From Kalmusia sp. IMI 367209 (Eukaryota; Ascomycota; Dothideomycetes; Pleosporales; Didymosphaeriaceae), in contig JAPEUQ010000015.1 of the NCBI GenBank assembly GCA_027946365.1, positions 372,001-436,000 on the forward strand: a stretch of 64,000 nt of DNA, read 5' to 3'. Under the pieces are notes generated by a model that searched no databases, had not been told where the DNA came from, and worked only from the letters and a program-made list of their open reading frames with translations. The number at the start of each line of letters is the position of its first letter. Position 1 is the first letter of the stretch. The position numbers and the translations under genes are program-made. Positions 36,014 to 48,784 of the stretch are shown here, piece after piece.

Positions 36014-39000
36014 TCATGGGCTCTGTGCTATTGCCTCTGCCCGTCCGTTTACTACTGTCTCAGCAAGATTTGTGATGCTGTTTCGCTCGTCCAGCAACTT
36101 GAGCAGCGGTATCGACTGGTCAAACATAGACACGACCCAACTTCGAAGCTCCACCGCGATCAAACTATCTACACCATACTCAGCTACCCCACGACTTGGA
36201 TCTATGCTCTCTGTTTCAATTTCTAGCAGTCCGGCAATGCGTTCAACAACTGCTGTTGCTACAAGGATGACTGCTTCTTCTTTCGTTCCGGACTTTATCG
36301 CGGCATCAACAGCACCAACGATAGCAGGCTTGCCCGCCTGTGAGTGCAGCGGTCTATCTGAGGCTCCTAGTTGATTCTTGAGAGCCCTCAAGATGTGGGA
36401 ATATTTCTTGTTGCTATGCCAGACCGGCTCCTGACCCTCCACATACGCTGTGGTCATTTTCGCAGGGTCCCAGAACGCAGTGAGCGTGGACGTCGCCAGA
36501 GGATCATGGCTCTGCCACCCTAGGCTTCCGTCGGCTTCTGGAGGACTATCCAAGAATGCTGCTTCGAGGAGCTGCATCGTCTCAAGCTCGCCATTTCCGT
36601 ACAGATGGTGTCGCTTGTTCGTTCTGATCGTCATGTCACGCCTTGCGACTGCCGTGATTTCTGTGATCAGACCAAATCCAATGGTACACGCTGGGAGTCC
36701 GAGCGATCTTCGGTATCGAGCAAATGCATCCTGGAAAGCGTTTGCCGTACAGTACGTGGCATGGGCTGGCAGCGCTGCGACAGCCATAATTGAGCCCGTC
36801 AGGACGAAGAAATCCAATGGGAGCTCGAGGGCTAATGACGCCTCGTGCAGATTGATGGTTCCCTGGACTTTAGATCCGAGCCCAAACTTCCATGTCTCGT
36901 AAGGCAGGTGGTCCCATGCGGTATCGACCGGATTCATAGCTGCGTGCAGTATGCCCTTCACGGGACGAACACGAGATACGTCGGCAAGAGTGCCTTTGAC
37001 TTGGTCCATACACGTCACGTCGACCTGTCTCAGGTTCACGGTGACGCCTTTGGAGGCAAGATCGTCTATCATCAGCTGCGCCTCCTCATCTACTGTTGTG
37101 GAGCGTCGGAAGATAGTCAGGTGTCGCGCACCGCGTACGGCAAGCCAGCGGATGATGCTGCGACCAAATCCCCCAAGTCCGCCGACAAGAACATATTCTG
37201 CATCAGGACCAAAACTAGCTCGTGGGACCGGTGCGACCATCTTGACCAAGGAATCTGGGTTCTCATAGGAAACCACGAACTTGCCAATGTGTTTCGCTTT
37301 GGAGAGACTAAGGAGTGCAGTATCGAGTTTCGAAATATCATATGACTGTACTGCGTCTATAGGCTGGATGGTACCGGCGCGTAACATCGATTCTACCTCT
37401 TCCATCAACCTGTCCTTGGTTAGCATGTCCACAAGACGGTCCTGTGCATGATCTAGTTACTCACGTTGAACAAAATTCCGGATCCTGCTTCATCATAATG
37501 CCGAGATCGAAGGACGAAAAGGTTCCGTTCCGCTCGAAAGTTTCCATGTTGATCATACTATGGTCGACGACGTCTACCCTGGCAACGTCAACGAAGTGCC
37601 CGCGCGGCGCGATGCATCTCCAAGCTGCATGCATCATGTCACCGGAAGAGGTGCTTAGAATGACATTGAAACCCTTGCCACCAGTAGCCGCCATCATCGC
37701 ATTGAGGTCGGACTCCTCGCGCGAGGAGAACACCTGATGCTCGGGAATACCACAGGACTCGTGAAGATACGCCCTCTTCTCTGGAGTCCCGGCTGTAACA
37801 TAAATCTCGGCGCCGCATGCTTTTGCAACCTGTATTGCTGCAAGACCAAGACCGCCTGTTGCAGTCTGGATAAGGACTTTGTTCCCCTTCTTCAATCGAC
37901 CAAGATGCACAAGCGCGTACACAGCGCTACAATAAGTGACTGGAACAGTACACATCTTCTCAAAGGTATCGCTAGGCTTCATCTTCTGCGCAAATCCAGC
38001 AGGCGTGCGGATATGCGTTCCGAACCAGGACCACATGAGGGCATAAACCCGGTCACCTGGTTGAAACTGTGTCGCGCCTGGGCCGCATGCGACAACAGTA
38101 CCTGCACATTCGTAGCTGCAAGAGTCCAAATCCATCCGGCTCGTTGCACGGCCCGATGCCATGATGACGTCTTTCCAGTTAATGCCGATGGTTGACGTCT
38201 TGATCTCAATCCAGTCCTCCGGAAGTGGTCCTTTGACGGACTTGTCTGGCCTGAAGTATGCAGAAGATATCAGACCAGGAGTGGCAAAGTCAACGCGAAC
38301 TGGACCCTGCGAATGGATGGGCAGATTTACGGTCGATATTGAGTGCGAATTTGCCGCTTGCGAACGTGTGCTTAAGCCGCTATCGTAGACAAGACGGGGT
38401 GTATATATAACGCCCTTGTACAGCGCAACCTCTGCCTCAAGGTCAGGGTTGCCTTCATGAAGGCGTGCCTCGTGGTCGCAGATTTGTCCCACGGCGGAGC
38501 TTGCCGTAACAAGCGAAGACGCTTCCAAGTGGAAAACGGCGAATTGCGACTCTTGTATCTCTGTGATAAGGGTGCGCACTAGCCCTGTGGCTATAGCCGC
38601 AGTTGGGTCATGCCCTTCGAGAATATCACCCTTCGTCAACCACAGGAGACTGGACACATTCCGGCCCAACGCCTTAATGTTGTCGTACTCTGCTTCTGAT
38701 GCGTCCAAGAGACCACCCTCAAGATCCATAGTCATGATGACACGAGAGCCTTTTGGAATACGATCAGCATCTGCAAGAGTTGCCACAATTGGAATTATGC
38801 GTCTTTTGCTAAACTCATCTGCCAGCGCTTGGTGGAACGCAGTGATGGTTGTTTGGTAGACGATGTAAACGCAAACCATCGGACTCGGAGTCGGAGCTGT
38901 GTAACCGACCGGAAGAGCCTTGGACACAAGAATAGGTGCAAACTGCTCGCCTTGGTCTAGGGCGATATCAACACCAGAGAAAGCGTTAACGGTTAAGGCC

Positions 39001-42000
39001 TGGCTCCATTCACTACTTGCGTGGGTCGATCCCAAGAGAATCAGCCTTGCATCAATCTTCGTAAACAGGCGAAGCCTCAGAAGCATCGTTGGAACGTCCT
39101 GGATCCCATCTAAACCACCAACAATGACCATATCAAAACCATCCTCCACGTTCTGGGCCTGGTCTTCTTGTTCTAGGTTGAAGTGTCGGGTGGTAACGTT
39201 CTTGAACTCGGACAATGCCAACTCAGCCTCTCGCAGGACTTCGTTCGATCTATCGGCTAGGGCAAACGTATCATAGCGCAACGTATCGGTGTGCCCTCCC
39301 AATGCTCGCAGTATTATCTTAGATACTGCATGGTCGATACCGATCTGGAGAATCCTCATGCTCGGGTCACGGTGACCCATGAGGTCCACTAAACCGGCCA
39401 AACGAGGATGAGGCTCATCGCTAGAAGCATTGATAATGACGGATTCGGCCTGACTATTGGACAATGTCGAGAAATCAGGCTTCCACGCTAGGCGCGTGTA
39501 CTCGTTAGACTGAGGTGTGCTGTCGAGAGGTTTGCCACCATCGTATCGAACACCTTTCAGGTTCTTCACATCGACCCGAGGCAGTCCAGACTGATCGAAG
39601 ACTTGGATTTGCGCAAGACTGTTTCGCAGCCCTCGCTTTTGACCATGGGCAATCACTTGTCCAAATCCGTCTCCAACACGTGGAGGCCAAACAGAGATTT
39701 CTTCGATGAATACGGGTATGTGCCCATGCTGCACTCTCCCGACCTGTCCTCCATGAGCCGCAATAATACTGGCCTGGAAACAAATGTCTAATGTGGCAGG
39801 ATGAATGGCATAGCTCGACTCAGGGCCAGTAAACATGCCAGCTGTGGGATTAAAGTCCACATCCGCCATGGCAATGTCCTTATAAGGATCCGTTAAGAGG
39901 TTTGAAAGTCCCTGGAACGATTTGCCGTAACCAAGCCCTATCTCTTCAAATTTGTTGTACCACCTTCGAACATCGATGTAGCGACGATCCATCTTATCGT
40001 CTAAACGCCTGACCTCCGCAACTCCTTCTACAGCTGATTTTACTACGGTGACAAGGCCCTTAGCATGGTTGGACCACGTTCCGTCTCTGTCTACAGATGT
40101 CACCGCGAACTCGAACCAATTGCTCGAAAAGGATGACGCGGCGATGCTGGTCATTACCTCAATGCCAAAATCATCGTCAGGGATGATGAGGGCGTTCTTG
40201 ATCTGGATGTTACGGAGCTTGAAGTACGGATTTGACAGATCGCTCTGGGTGCGCACGTGTTGAGACACTGCTTCGATAGCAAGACAGATATAAGCTGCAC
40301 CAGGCAGAACAGCGTTGGGTATCAGTCGATGGTCCGAAAGCCACGGTACATCCTTAATACGGAGAACGTTGCGCCACACCGGCTGATCCTTGGAGCCTCC
40401 GGGTCTCAATAAGCCAAGCAGATCATGATGCAGATTCAGTCGTGCCCGCAACTCGCGCGTTATGCGGTTCTCATGATAGAGCACGGGCCCGTAGGAGTAT
40501 TGGTACGTTGGCAAGTCGACGCAAATCCTGGGTTGGCGGGCATGAACGTATTCCGCTTTGTTGCGGCCATGTTCGACTGAGTTCACGGCAATTAGATCGA
40601 CATCGGCGTTGAGCTGGAATAGGGATCCGCAGAGACTGAGCATGTTTTGCATGTTGTCTTCGAACCTACGCAACGCACTCAGATAGACGGGTGCTTTCAC
40701 CCCATGTTCCGAAGCTGCAGTCGATATTATTTGTTTAACAGGACCTTGCAATGCCGAATGCGGACCGATCTCAACCAAAATATCTACCTGGGTCTCGCGG
40801 TGCGCGACTAGATGCTCAACAGCAGGGGCAAAGAGCACAGCGCCCTCTAGATTCTCTCGCCAGTAGGCAGCCTTCGCGCTTGGCTCTTTTCCAGGGGTAA
40901 CAGAAGAGACCCATGTACACTGTGGTAACCGCTCGAAATCGCTCTGGATCTCGGAGACATATGTCTTGAGCATGTCTTCGTATCGTTCGCCGATCGGCAA
41001 CATGTGGTGTGAGTGATAGGCGTTGTTGTCGGTTTGAAGCAGACGTGCGAAAGTCCCGTCAGCTTGCAGCTTCCGATGCAACTGGTCCACTGCATCAGCA
41101 TCACCAGACAAGGTCACACTGCGCGGTGAATTCACAGCGGCGACTTTGATATGAGATTCCAGGCCGTTTAGAACTGTATTGGCCTCGTCGAGGCTAAGTC
41201 CGACTGCCATCATTGCACCTGTTCGGGTGTTGAAGGTAATGGCTTTAGCTCGACAATAGGCAAGAATGATAGCTTCCGAGCGGGAGACACGACCGGACGC
41301 ATACGCCGCTGCTATCTCCCCAGACGAATGGCCGACAGTCACATGGGGCATTATGCTCCATGATCGAAGGAGGTCAACAACTGCAATTTGTAGTGCTGCA
41401 CAAACGGCCTGAGATATCTCCGCCTCCTGTACCGACCTCTCCGACGTACCAATCAAAACATCTTTGAGCGACCAGCTGGGTGCAATAGAAAGCGAGGCTA
41501 GTACACTATCCATCGCCATGATAGACGATTCAAAGACCTGGTATTCAAACAGTGCACGGCCCATCTCTTTCCATTGAGCGCCCTGGCCGGTGAACACGAA
41601 GCCAACCCTCGCTTGCTGTGTTGGTGCAGACTTGACAATATTAGTTGGGGGGCTAGAGATTACTTCAGCTACAGCGGCGATATCCGCCACTGCGAATGAC
41701 TTGTAAAGGAGCCTGGACCTGTGCTTGGAAAGAGTATACGCAACGTCAGCAAGGGGTAGGGAGGACACAACCTCTCCTAGGGCTGCTATATTGGCAACGA
41801 GCGCTTCTCTATCATGAGCGGAGAATGGGAGAAGCACAAGTCGCCGCGTACGGGGACCTGGTTGATCATCGAGGTCGCCAGTGTCGGAACGAGCTGATAG
41901 CGGGGGTGTCACAAGGCCGCTTTCTGCATCAAGGTATTGTGACTCTCTCTGGGAGCTATCAGTCAACGTACGTCTCGAGATGTTCTGCCGGGCCATTTCC

Positions 42001-43457
42001 ATAGCCACTACGTCCGGGTGGTCGAGGATGACGTGCCCGTTTGCTCCGCCGAAACCAAAAGAATTCACGCTGACTCGTCGTAGCTTTGACTTTGGCCATG
42101 GTGTCATATCTGTTACAACCTTGACTTGCGTAGCCTCGAAGTCGATGTTAGGGTTGAACTTCTGAATGCCAATAGTCGCCGGGATCATGCCATGCTCCAT
42201 CGCCAAGACAGATTTCATGATACCGGTAACTCCACTGGCGGCTTCAGAATGACCGAGATTAGTCTTCACTGATCCAATAAGCAGTGGCTCCTCCATCGTA
42301 TTTCGCCCCCTCATTGAACACTCTAGAGACTGCGGCCACTTCTAAAGGATCACCAACCGGTGTTCCAGTTCCATGGCATTCAACATAGCCTGTGAGGTGT
42401 GTGGGCAAGCCTGCCTTCTCGTACACATGGCGAATTAGGGCCTCTTGTCCTTCTGAACTAGGATGAGAGATACCTGCCGATCTGCCATTGTGGTTGACAG
42501 CAGTGCCCCGAACCACGGCTCGAATTGGATAATCCTTTTCTACCGCATCCGTGTACCTTCGCAAGTATAAGGCGCCGAAACCCTCGGCACGGCAATAACC
42601 ATCAGCCGCAGCATCGAATGTATGGCATGTCGATGTTCCAGATGCTGCTCCAAGATCCACGACCATCTGTTGCATGTCCGGGTTCAAAATTAGATTCATC
42701 CCTCCAACGATAGCTGCGTCGCAATCTCCAGCTCTCAGAGAGTTGACAGCAAGATGTAAAGCGTACATTGACGAAGCACACGCAGTGTCAATTGTCAAGC
42801 TAGGGCCCTTCAAATTGAGGAGGTGGTTTATCCGGTTGCTCAAGATGCTTGGAGTGGTCCCTGTCGCCGAGTATGGCATTTCAAAATCCCTGTCATGGCC
42901 AGGCTGCGAATATCCATCCAGATTCATGTTACCCATGAATACGCCGGTTTTGGAGCCCCAAAATGTATCCCACGTTTCGCCGGCGGCTTCCATGGCCTCG
43001 TAACTGACTTCAAGAATCTTACGTTGCATGGGGTCCATGGTAAGAACCTCAGCCGCAGACATTGAAAAGAAGCCATGGTCAAAGAGACGCGGGTCATTGT
43101 CCAGAAGTTGTGCACCCTTGCTGTGTATACTTCCTGGCCGCAATGGGTTTGGATGATAGTAACCTTCGAGGTTGATTCTCGACGAGTCGAACTCTTTGTA
43201 GCCGCTCCTTTTCTCCGCCAACAATGACCAGAGATCCGAGGGCTTGGTGATCCCGCCAGGGAGACGGCATCTGGCGAGTCTTTAGCTGGCTTGGCCTATA
43301 AAAGAGGATTCATGCGAAATACTAACCCCATACCCACGATAGCGATCGGCTCCTGCGAGGCGTGCGACCGTTGCCATGGATGCTCGTTGGATTCCTGTAA
43401 GATGACGCCAGCCTCAACACCAACATTATCCCAAGACGAATTAGTCGAAGACGCCAT
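36014..43457 (-). CDS. Highly reducing type I polyketide synthase, about 2443 aa, one frame break
   Basis: Iterative PKS, order KS-AT-DH-(degenerate MT)-ER-KR-ACP. Exons: 43457-43327, 43270-37465 and 37409-36014. KS: nucleophile in DTACASS (about residue 208), VECHGTGTPVGDP and KTNLGHSEA. AT: GHSSGE (about 692). DH: WLSDHRLIPNAVLPG (His about 1024) and HPATLD. The MT core reads ILQIGIDHAVSK instead of the usual SAM-binding glycine motif, so C-methylation is unlikely. ER: LIQTATGGLGLAAIQVAK. KR: YVLVGGLGGFGRS with catalytic TYCTAN. ACP: EYGVDSL. No thioesterase or C-domain. The KS is split by one extra base near 42305-42320, within a five-G run on the coding strand (AATGAGGGGGCG). The second intron has a clear TGCTAAC branch point. 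Product unknown. Confidence 0.9.
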
Positions 43458-44128
43458 TGTGGTCTTTGGAGAAAGAGAAGGGCTTTCAGGTTCTTGGTGG
43501 AGACAATATAGTGGCTCAACCGATTTATCCTCTTAGGAATGGATCGGTGCTGATGCCCTTGCATCGTAATACCACGTCGGAGTCAGCCTCGCCATTCGAC
43601 CATTTGCATGCTGTGTCACATCTTGGAGAGCGGTCGCGATCACGTGAGCGGCTGGGCAATCTACGCTTCGTCGATCCTGGTCCACGAGCACAGACAACTC
43701 TACGCAATCCTAACGGTTATAGCCGCCCGGAGTCGTTAGCGAGCTTGAGTGGCTTCGACTCGTGCTGATTATGGTCCAGGCCGCGGTTGCCTTCCTGATT
43801 TTCTTACGCGGCAAACCCTGTTTACTTGAAGCCCGCCAATAATTCTAACTGCATGCGGTACTTGCCACTCCGTGCGTAATAAAGAGCGATTGGCAACTAA
43901 CCCAGCGCGGCAATTTGACCTGGAGACTCCGAGTCAAACTGTACGAACCAAAGAGCACTTGCGTGTCACCACCATTCCAGGATATCTCGTAAGACTTGAT
44001 TCACGGAAATTGAGGTCGATGGGACGGTGTGGTATGGCTGCTTATCGCAATCCTGCATCAAGCTGATGACATGGGAAGAAGTTCAGGTCGGTATCAGAGA
44101 TTGGATTATCGGCTAATGCCCAAAAACG
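43458..44128. promoter_or_regulatory. PKS promoter region
   Basis: Upstream of the leftward PKS and downstream of the leftward O-methyltransferase. Contains ACCGAT (43519-43524) and ATCGGT (43543-43548), an inverted pair with 18 bases between, about 60-90 bases before the PKS start codon. No gene. Confidence 0.45.
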
Positions 44129-45433
44129 CTACTGTGTCTGCAGGTGAACCTCGACTAAGCCCACGGTACCCACACTATGTACCTTGACAATCTGGAAGCG
44201 TGGATCCGCTCTCTTGAGTATGTTATCAAATTCGACTTCAGAACGCTGCTTCGAGCTGTAGCTCAGCATGAGATGCATGTCAATTTGCCGCATCATGCCT
44301 TCTTCGAAGCGTGTTCGGGTGCCCGTTTCCGGGACGACGGCTTCGTTGATCAGCAAAGGTGTGCCAGGCTTAGACTTCTCCAACGCAGGGACAAGAGCCT
44401 TGAGAATCTTCTCACACGACGCGTCGTCCCAGTTGTGTAGTACTTGACGCATAAAGTAAACGTCTGCGTCAACCACAGGCTGAGGCTTAAAGAAATCATG
44501 CTGCATAAAAGCGAGTCGATCTTCCATCCCGGTCAAGTCCAGCTTTCTCGCACTGTTTAGCATCTCTAGATCGTTGTCTTGAATCGTTACCTTAAGGTTG
44601 GGAAACGCCTGTTGCTCAATCAGCTTTCTACAAAACCTGCACTACTCAATCAATGTACTGACTCTAGCCAGCCGCACGCTGATATGGCCGCTTCCACCAC
44701 CTATATCAACTATTCTGGCATTGCCAAGCTCTGCCCACGGAAACCCACTGAAAAGCCCTTCCATATGGAGGTCTACCTTCGTGATTCCAGTCATAGCCTT
44801 AGCAAACCTCGTGGCCTTCACCGGATCTTTCATATAGTAATTCCAGGCGTTAGTTCCGTGGCGTTTGGTGAAAGGCTCTACCCCCTCCTGTAATGCAGCG
44901 CCAGCCACGGATGCAGCTTCCAACATTTCACTGATCATGTAGTGTCCCGCCGAACTCAAGTACTCGTCTTCACTTAAGACATAGCTGGCTTTCGTATGTG
45001 CAAACGTATCCTTTCCCACTTCGCGGAAAACGCGTTGAGTGGCTAGGAAACGTAAAACTCTGCCTGTGAGGCCAGCATCCAGACCCGTCTTCTCCGATAT
45101 CGAAGTGAGTTCCAAGGAGCCATCCTTGGGAATTGTGTTGAAGAGATTGAAGTCGTAAGCTATTTGATATGCAGCCAGATCGTTACCCTGACACATGATC
45201 TTGCGAAGATGCGTCTTAGGCCCGTTCGCGAGGAGTAACAAGTCGAATGCTGCATCGTTGAGTTGATTACGGATTGCATCGTAGGATTTGTCGCCTTCTG
45301 GAACGGCTGGCGAGGCCAGACTTGAATCAGGTGGATTTCGACCGATTTCTTGGAGGTGTTCAACAAGGGATGAAGAGAGGTTCTTAACTTGCTCGGCCAG
45401 TGCGAGCACCTCGTTATGCGAAGTGCCGTTCAT
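44129..45433 (-). CDS. SAM-dependent O-methyltransferase, about 421 aa
   Basis: Plant/fungal-type O-methyltransferase of the kind that tailors polyketides. Exon 1 (45433-44663) has a dimerisation/winged-helix region (YQIAYDFNLFNTIPKDGSLEL) and the SAM motif IVDIGGGSGHISVRLAR. Exon 2 (44623-44129) has FPNLKVTIQDND, the catalytic-base region YFMRQVLHNWDD and LLINEAVVP. The two frames are joined here by a 39-nt intron (GTCAGT..AAAG). This is short and its acceptor is weak, so a different junction or a small frame break is possible. The ATG at 45433 (MNGTSHNEVLALAEQV) is the first in frame. It sits directly behind the PKS on the same strand, fitting a shared pathway. Confidence 0.85.
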
Positions 45434-46647
45434 CTTGATTCTCGACAATATGGGCAAGAGCTAGAGAATGGATTGTTGTCGTCGCGGCCAATGTTTACCA
45501 TGCAGAACAACGAGGTAGGCCCTGGCTACGGGCATCGCCCGTGAATTTGGTCAGGCCGTCCAATCAGGCAGTTCAATGAGCGCATATCTCCACCTGTTCG
45601 TTGACAGCACTTTTCGCCCCGGATGAAGCGCTACGCTAGGTGCTCCCCCATTGCCTCCCGGTGCAATACCAAGCCTCTTGGAGTTTGGCTTGCGGACATC
45701 TAGAGCATTGTTCTCAGCCCGTGCGACCAGCAGGATACACGGATGCATGAGACACGGCTAGCATCCACGGTCTTGCAACACATACGCGCGAGACATTCGC
45801 TGCAACACTGTCGAAAAAGTTCTCGTACATATTTATCTCAGCTTACTCTTGATATGAGTATTTGCCTCGCGTGAGGTACATAATAAGGTTATTCACTGAC
45901 ATATGCAGGGAATCTGGGGAAAATCGACGCCGTGTGCTGACTGCTTACAGTTGAACGGTAAACCGGCTCCTGCTGGATCAAAGGAAAAGAGGCAGACAAC
46001 ATGATTAGGTGCTAGGAGTCGGCGATAAAAGGGTCAATCGGTGTCATCGCATCTTCGTCAGCCCTCCTGCAAGCGCGAAGCAAACATCGGTGCCAATGGC
46101 ATGGCATTGACAGCGGCACAGGCGTCTTACATCCTGGTGAGGCTAACGATGCCTGTTTGTCTTAGTAAGGACCTTCTTCAAGCGGTCTGCATCTTGCCCT
46201 TTCTGGACGGTAGCGAACATGGGGTATCTGGGGGCCGTTGACTGATTCGTTCCGCATCGAACTCGTGATGGGTGAACATGTCGACCTTACCCTTCGCAGT
46301 GTCACCGACGCATGCGTATATTAAAAGTCCGGCGTCTGCAAGGCCGCGTGTGTCGGCCCTAGGCTTTGAGTCGGTATCGCCTACGCTCTGTTCCCCGACG
46401 TGCAGAACCCCATGCTTCGCGGTTACCGCCGTTTGCACTTTGCTTAGAGGTCCGTAATCTTGGATGCCTCAGCCTTCCTGGCCCAAAAGCGGCAATTATG
46501 GGGCAACTACCGTGGTCGGGTCGACAAGCTTTATACAGGCCAATGGGTGATTTACCTGCGGGTTGGTAGGCCAGCACACCACCTCCGATTCAACAGCAGA
46601 TCGTCGCTACACGCTCTTTCGTCTACAGACACACATTCTCTTTCAAT
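45434..46647. promoter_or_regulatory. Divergent promoter region, O-methyltransferase / membrane protein
   Basis: 1.2 kb between divergent start codons. Open frames on both strands around 46040-46580 overlap each other without any domain. ATCGGT occurs at 46037-46042 and 46086-46091. Confidence 0.4.
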
Positions 46648-47937
46648 ATGTTTGATGGAAAGGTTTTCGACCAAATCGCCTCGGCGCATCGTTATGGCGA
46701 TGCCATCATTCTGTCCAATATCGTTCTGCTCGTTCTCACAACCGTAGCGCTTGCTGTGCGGCTTATGGCTAAGCTAAACACGAAGGCGCGCTTTGGGCTT
46801 GACGATGCTTTCATCATTATCGCACAGACTTTGTGGTATGCCACAGCGGGTGTAACACTCCGGGGTGAGTTGGTACAGCGCGAAGTTCTCGAGTTTCAAC
46901 ACTAAGAGTAACAAGCTGCACATATCGGTAAAAATCTCGTAGACATAGCGGACCCTACATATGCGGAGTACAGCAAGGTAGGTCTCTCAGTCCTCCATCT
47001 TTTGGATCAATTAAGAATTCTTACACACGATCAACCCCTAGCTCACGTATGTCAGCGGCTGTATGTATGCGCCGACAGTGGTGACCACAGCCGTGTCGAT
47101 TTTGCTTTTCTACCGAACCATCTTCCCCGTCCAAGAATTCAAGAGAATCGTTGATCTGTTCATTGGGATCGAGGTGGCTACGGGAATTAGTGGGACAATG
47201 GCCCAGGTCTTTGCCTGCAAGCCGATGTCTGTGGCATGGACATACCCAAGTGAGAATATGGAGAAGTGCATCAAGTACCCAGCTTTCTTCATCTCAATCT
47301 TAACAATTGAGCTCCTTGGCGACATCGCTATCCTAGCGTTGCCCATATACCAAATCACAAAGCTGAAACTGGACGTAAACACAAGGTGGATGTTAAGCGT
47401 TGTATTTCTCCTGGGTGGCATGTAAGTGCACTCCTTGCAAAGCCAAATATCAATTGACTAACACCGCTCAGCTCCATAGTTTCTGGGATTGTCCGCATTC
47501 AACAATCCATCGTCCCAGGATATTGGTTCATCGATCTTGCAGGAGATATGTTTTGGATTGCCATCCACGAAAGCACGGCCATCATTGCTGCCAGCTTGCC
47601 AATATGTCGCCCGCTCGTGCGAATACTGATCAGCTCCATCTCATCCGCATACCAGAGGATATACAGCTTCGGCAGCTATGTCTCCAAATATTCGTCCTCC
47701 AGAGATTACGCTTCAAAGGGAACAAACGGATCGAGCAACAAAGGGTCATCGCTTGGCGCGCCATATTCGCCATACAGGTCGAAAGATTCTGGTTCGGCCC
47801 TAAGTGAGCACTCTCAGAGAGAGCTTGTCGTTCGCGATCCATGCCTGGACACGATCGACCGTGAGCTTTTTATACTGGAGAAGCGCACAGCTAAGCCGGT
47901 AGAGATCACGGTGCAGCGCACTTACGAAGTGGTATGA
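46648..47937 (+). CDS. Fungal-rhodopsin (PTH11-type) integral membrane protein, 365 aa
   Basis: Second protein of this family in the window. Four exons: 46648-46864, 46943-46977, 47042-47421 and 47472-47937; 1098 nt in frame. Helices and motifs: AIILSNIVLLVLTTVALAVRL, SILLFYRTIFPV, AQVFACKPMSVAWTYP, ELLGDIAILALPIYQITKL and DLAGDMFWIAIHESTAIIAA. The last helix is followed by PICRPLVRIL and a Ser-rich cytoplasmic tail. Many fungal metabolite clusters contain such proteins of unknown role; its place beside the PKS and methyltransferase suggests membership. The 35-nt second exon is supported by frame. Confidence 0.82.
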
Positions 47938-48784
47938 GTTGGTAACAAGTTTTGATTGTTGGTATTCATGTAGCGTCTGTTGGTTGCACGTACATAGCTA
48001 CTGTCAATGTTTCTAAATCCTGCTTCTTATTCCTAGTCTACAAGGCACTGTGATGGCGTCTAGAGTATTCCTTTAGAGTGCCCCAAGAATCTTTGGCCCT
48101 ATGATATCAGACCTTTCACGGTCCGTGATGATGAGTAATCGATCTGATACAGGCGGGCTATGTCATTTCAATTGGTCGACTAATCATCCTCGAGAGTCGG
48201 ACAGAGAGTAATAGCTCGTTTTTTGATTAGTTTTATCAGCCTTCCGTATAGTCAATGGCACGTCGCACGAGAGCTTTCAGTATGCCTGAGGTAGTTAGAC
48301 TAGCTGCTATGGAAAGCACTACTTCACGCGAACTCCGACCATGTCATCGACCATGCAGTGCTGTTGTTCTAGCTAACATCATAGCTCGCAGTAAAGCTTC
48401 CATCCCCAGCCTCGTCTTGCGAAGCGTAGGCAGCGGAGCTCCGAAGACAAAGCGTCGGCCGCTATACGAACCGAACCATGCCCCATATGCGCCAGGGAAC
48501 CGAGTGTTGGGTCGAGCCAAGCTCGCCAAATGAGCCGCTCACGCAGCGGGGTTGTAAACAGCTCTACGTTAGGTTAAGTCCTTACGAGATTACGTGCAAG
48601 CGAGGAGAGTGGCTTTATTGCGTCTTTTTGCTTCCAAGACGCACCTCATGCAGAATAGATGGAATGCAATATATATAAGGCAGACATCTGGACCCTGTTT
48701 TCCACGTGGAGCACATCAGGGCTGGGTTGACGCAAGTGACACCTGCCTAAATTGCACCGACACGCGTGTGAGGTCCGAGTCGTC
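47938..48784. other. Promoter region of the epoxide hydrolase gene
   Basis: 3' flank of the membrane protein and promoter of the next gene. TATATAA at 48672-48678 lies about 110 bases before the first ATG (48785), a plausible TATA box. CACGTGG occurs near 48702. Confidence 0.45.

Noticed and set aside
37410..37464. A 23-nt intron (to the CAG near 37442) between PKS ER and KR exons
   Set aside because: Too short and out of phase; the acceptor at 37410 gives a 55-nt intron with a TGCTAAC branch point and keeps the frame.
45551..46580. Several 60-95 residue open frames between the O-methyltransferase and the second rhodopsin-type gene
   Set aside because: They overlap on both strands, contain no domain and do not link by splice sites.
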